Assembly: GCA_900551885.1 (NCBI GenBank) | Contig: URXS01000013.1 | Location: 1 to 29,796, forward strand | Length of the DNA: 29,796 nucleotides | Origin: an uncultured Oscillibacter sp. | Lineage (GTDB): Bacteria > Bacillota > Clostridia > Oscillospirales > Oscillospiraceae | Direction of reading: 5' to 3' | In this document: piece after piece, positions 29,007-29,796 of the stretch | How the letters are laid out: each line of letters starts with the position of its first letter | Numbering within the stretch: the stretch's first letter is position 1 | Program-made: the position numbers and the translations under genes | Notes under the pieces: model-generated | Told to the model about the DNA's origin: nothing | Databases searched by the model: none | Seen by the model: only the letters and a program-made list of their open reading frames with translations

Positions 29007-29796
29007 ATGAGCCAGCTTTTGGTCAGAGGAGGCCGCAGTCTGCGGGGCGAGGTGACGGTCCAGGGGGCGAAGAACAGCGTGTTGCCTATCCTGGCGGCCA
29101 CCCTGCTGGCCAGGGGACCGGTGGAGCTGTTGGGCTGCCCCCATCTGCGGGACGTGGATGCCTCGGTGCGCATTCTCAGGCACCTGGGCTGCGACGCCCG
29201 GTGGGAGGGGGACAGCCTGGTGGTGGACACCGCCGGGTTGAACCAATGTGAAATTTCTGATATACTAATGCGGGAAATGCGCTCCTCCGCCATCTTCCTG
29301 GGCGCCATTCTGGCCCGGTGCGGCCAGGCGGACCTGAGCTATCCCGGCGGATGCGAGCTGGGCCCCCGGCCCATCGACCTGCACCTGACAGGGCTGCGGG
29401 ACCTGGGGGCGGAAATCCGGGAGGAGGGCGGCATCCTCCGGTGCCGGGCGCCCCGTCTGGTGGGGCGGGAGCTGGTTTTGAGCATGCCCTCCGTGGGCGC
29501 CACGGAAAACCTGATGCTGGCCGCCTGCGGGGCAGAGGGGACCACGGTCATTTCCAACGCGGCCCGGGAGCCGGAGATCGTGGACCTGCAGATGTTTCTG
29601 AACGCCTGCGGCGCCAAGGTCCAGGGCGCCGGCAGCTCCTCCATCACCGTGGAGGGTGGGTGTTCGTTCCACGGCTGTACCTACGCCTGTATGCCGGATC
29701 GCATCGTGGCTGCTACTTACCTGTGCGCCCTGGTCTCCGCCGGGGGCTGCGTGCGGCTCCTGGGTGCCCGGGAGCGGCATCTGGCCACCGTCACCG
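29007..29796 (+). CDS. murA: UDP-GlcNAc 1-carboxyvinyltransferase, cut by window edge
   Basis: First committed enzyme of peptidoglycan synthesis, adding enolpyruvate from PEP to UDP-GlcNAc; target of fosfomycin. The 263 residues present match the first two thirds of the usual 420. They show VQGAKNSVLPILAATLL with the Lys22-Asn23 pair, VDASVRILRHLG, and the active loop YPGGCELGPRPIDLH with the catalytic Cys at 116, so a fosfomycin-sensitive type. VGATENLMLAAC and ISNAAREPEIVDL follow. ATG 29007 has GGAGGGG upstream. Its C-terminus and any later genes lie beyond the window. Confidence 0.96.
   Translation, partial: MSQLLVRGGRSLRGEVTVQGAKNSVLPILAATLLARGPVELLGCPHLRDVDASVRILRHLGCDARWEGDSLVVDTAGLNQCEISDILMREMRSSAIFLGAILARCGQADLSYPGGCELGPRPIDLHLTGLRDLGAEIREEGGILRCRAPRLVGRELVLSMPSVGATENLMLAACGAEGTTVISNAAREPEIVDLQMFLNACGAKVQGAGSSSITVEGGCSFHGCTYACMPDRIVAATYLCALVSAGGCVRLLGARERHLATVT

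Noticed and set aside
26951..29308. Long minus-strand open frame opposite ftsW, murG and murA
   Set aside because: It crosses three recognisable genes and their gaps; composition bias explains it.

Overview
The window looks like the chromosome of an anaerobic, GC-rich Firmicute of the class Clostridia, most likely an Oscillospiraceae gut bacterium of the Flavonifractor / Pseudoflavonifractor / Lawsonibacter type. The pointers are GC-rich coding sequence with strong AGGAGG-type ribosome sites and ordinary SigA-like promoters, a meso-diaminopimelate type MurE, MraZ-headed dcw genes, a yloU-yloV pair, a two-gene SufC/SufB-type iron-sulfur locus, BioY with a BirA-like operator, and an archaeal-type IMP cyclohydrolase. 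The genus is inference; there is no rRNA gene here to settle it. No prophage, transposase, CRISPR array, tRNA or rRNA was seen.

Left third (1-9950), metabolic genes in short units. A glycerol kinase (cut by the left edge) is divergent from an alpha/beta hydrolase and a GNAT acetyltransferase. The GNAT gene converges with a CmpB-type membrane protein so tightly that their stop codons share one TTAA. Then come a family 4 uracil-DNA glycosylase, a biotin transporter (bioY) whose promoter lies inside a BirA-like operator, and an ArsB/NhaD-SLC13-type carrier. On the minus strand are an IMP cyclohydrolase and a YgjP-type metalloprotease whose promoter predicts a leaderless mRNA. An AT-rich 200-bp gap separates these from a full-length phosphoketolase with a cre-like palindrome over its -35 box.

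Middle (9950-18980). A SufB-like scaffold and SufC ATPase overlap by 4 bp on the minus strand, without SufS, SufU or SufE. A ferritin-like protein follows, behind a SigK-like promoter candidate. After it comes a 230-bp non-coding block built of hairpins and a repeated 23-mer. Next are a DUF2461 protein, an HD-domain protein, a LysE-type exporter and the Asp23/FakA-like (yloU-yloV) pair. The plus-strand operon rsmD-coaD-coiled-coil protein is closed by a 16-bp perfect terminator.

Right third (19087-29796), the division and cell wall (dcw) cluster: mraZ - rsmH - ftsL - PBP with two PASTA domains - murE - mraY - ftsW - murG - murA (cut by the right edge). These genes make UDP-MurNAc-peptide precursors, lipid I and lipid II, and the septal polymerase/transpeptidase. 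murF and murD are missing from their usual places. An internal promoter precedes murE, a strong terminator overlaps the end of ftsW, and nearly every intercistronic gap has a stem-loop close upstream of the next ribosome site.

I found no clearly new multi-gene system. The most distinctive signals are regulatory: the BirA-like operator, the hairpin series in the dcw cluster, the terminator inside it, the repeat block at 12.54-12.77 kb, and the inverted repeats over the suf promoter.
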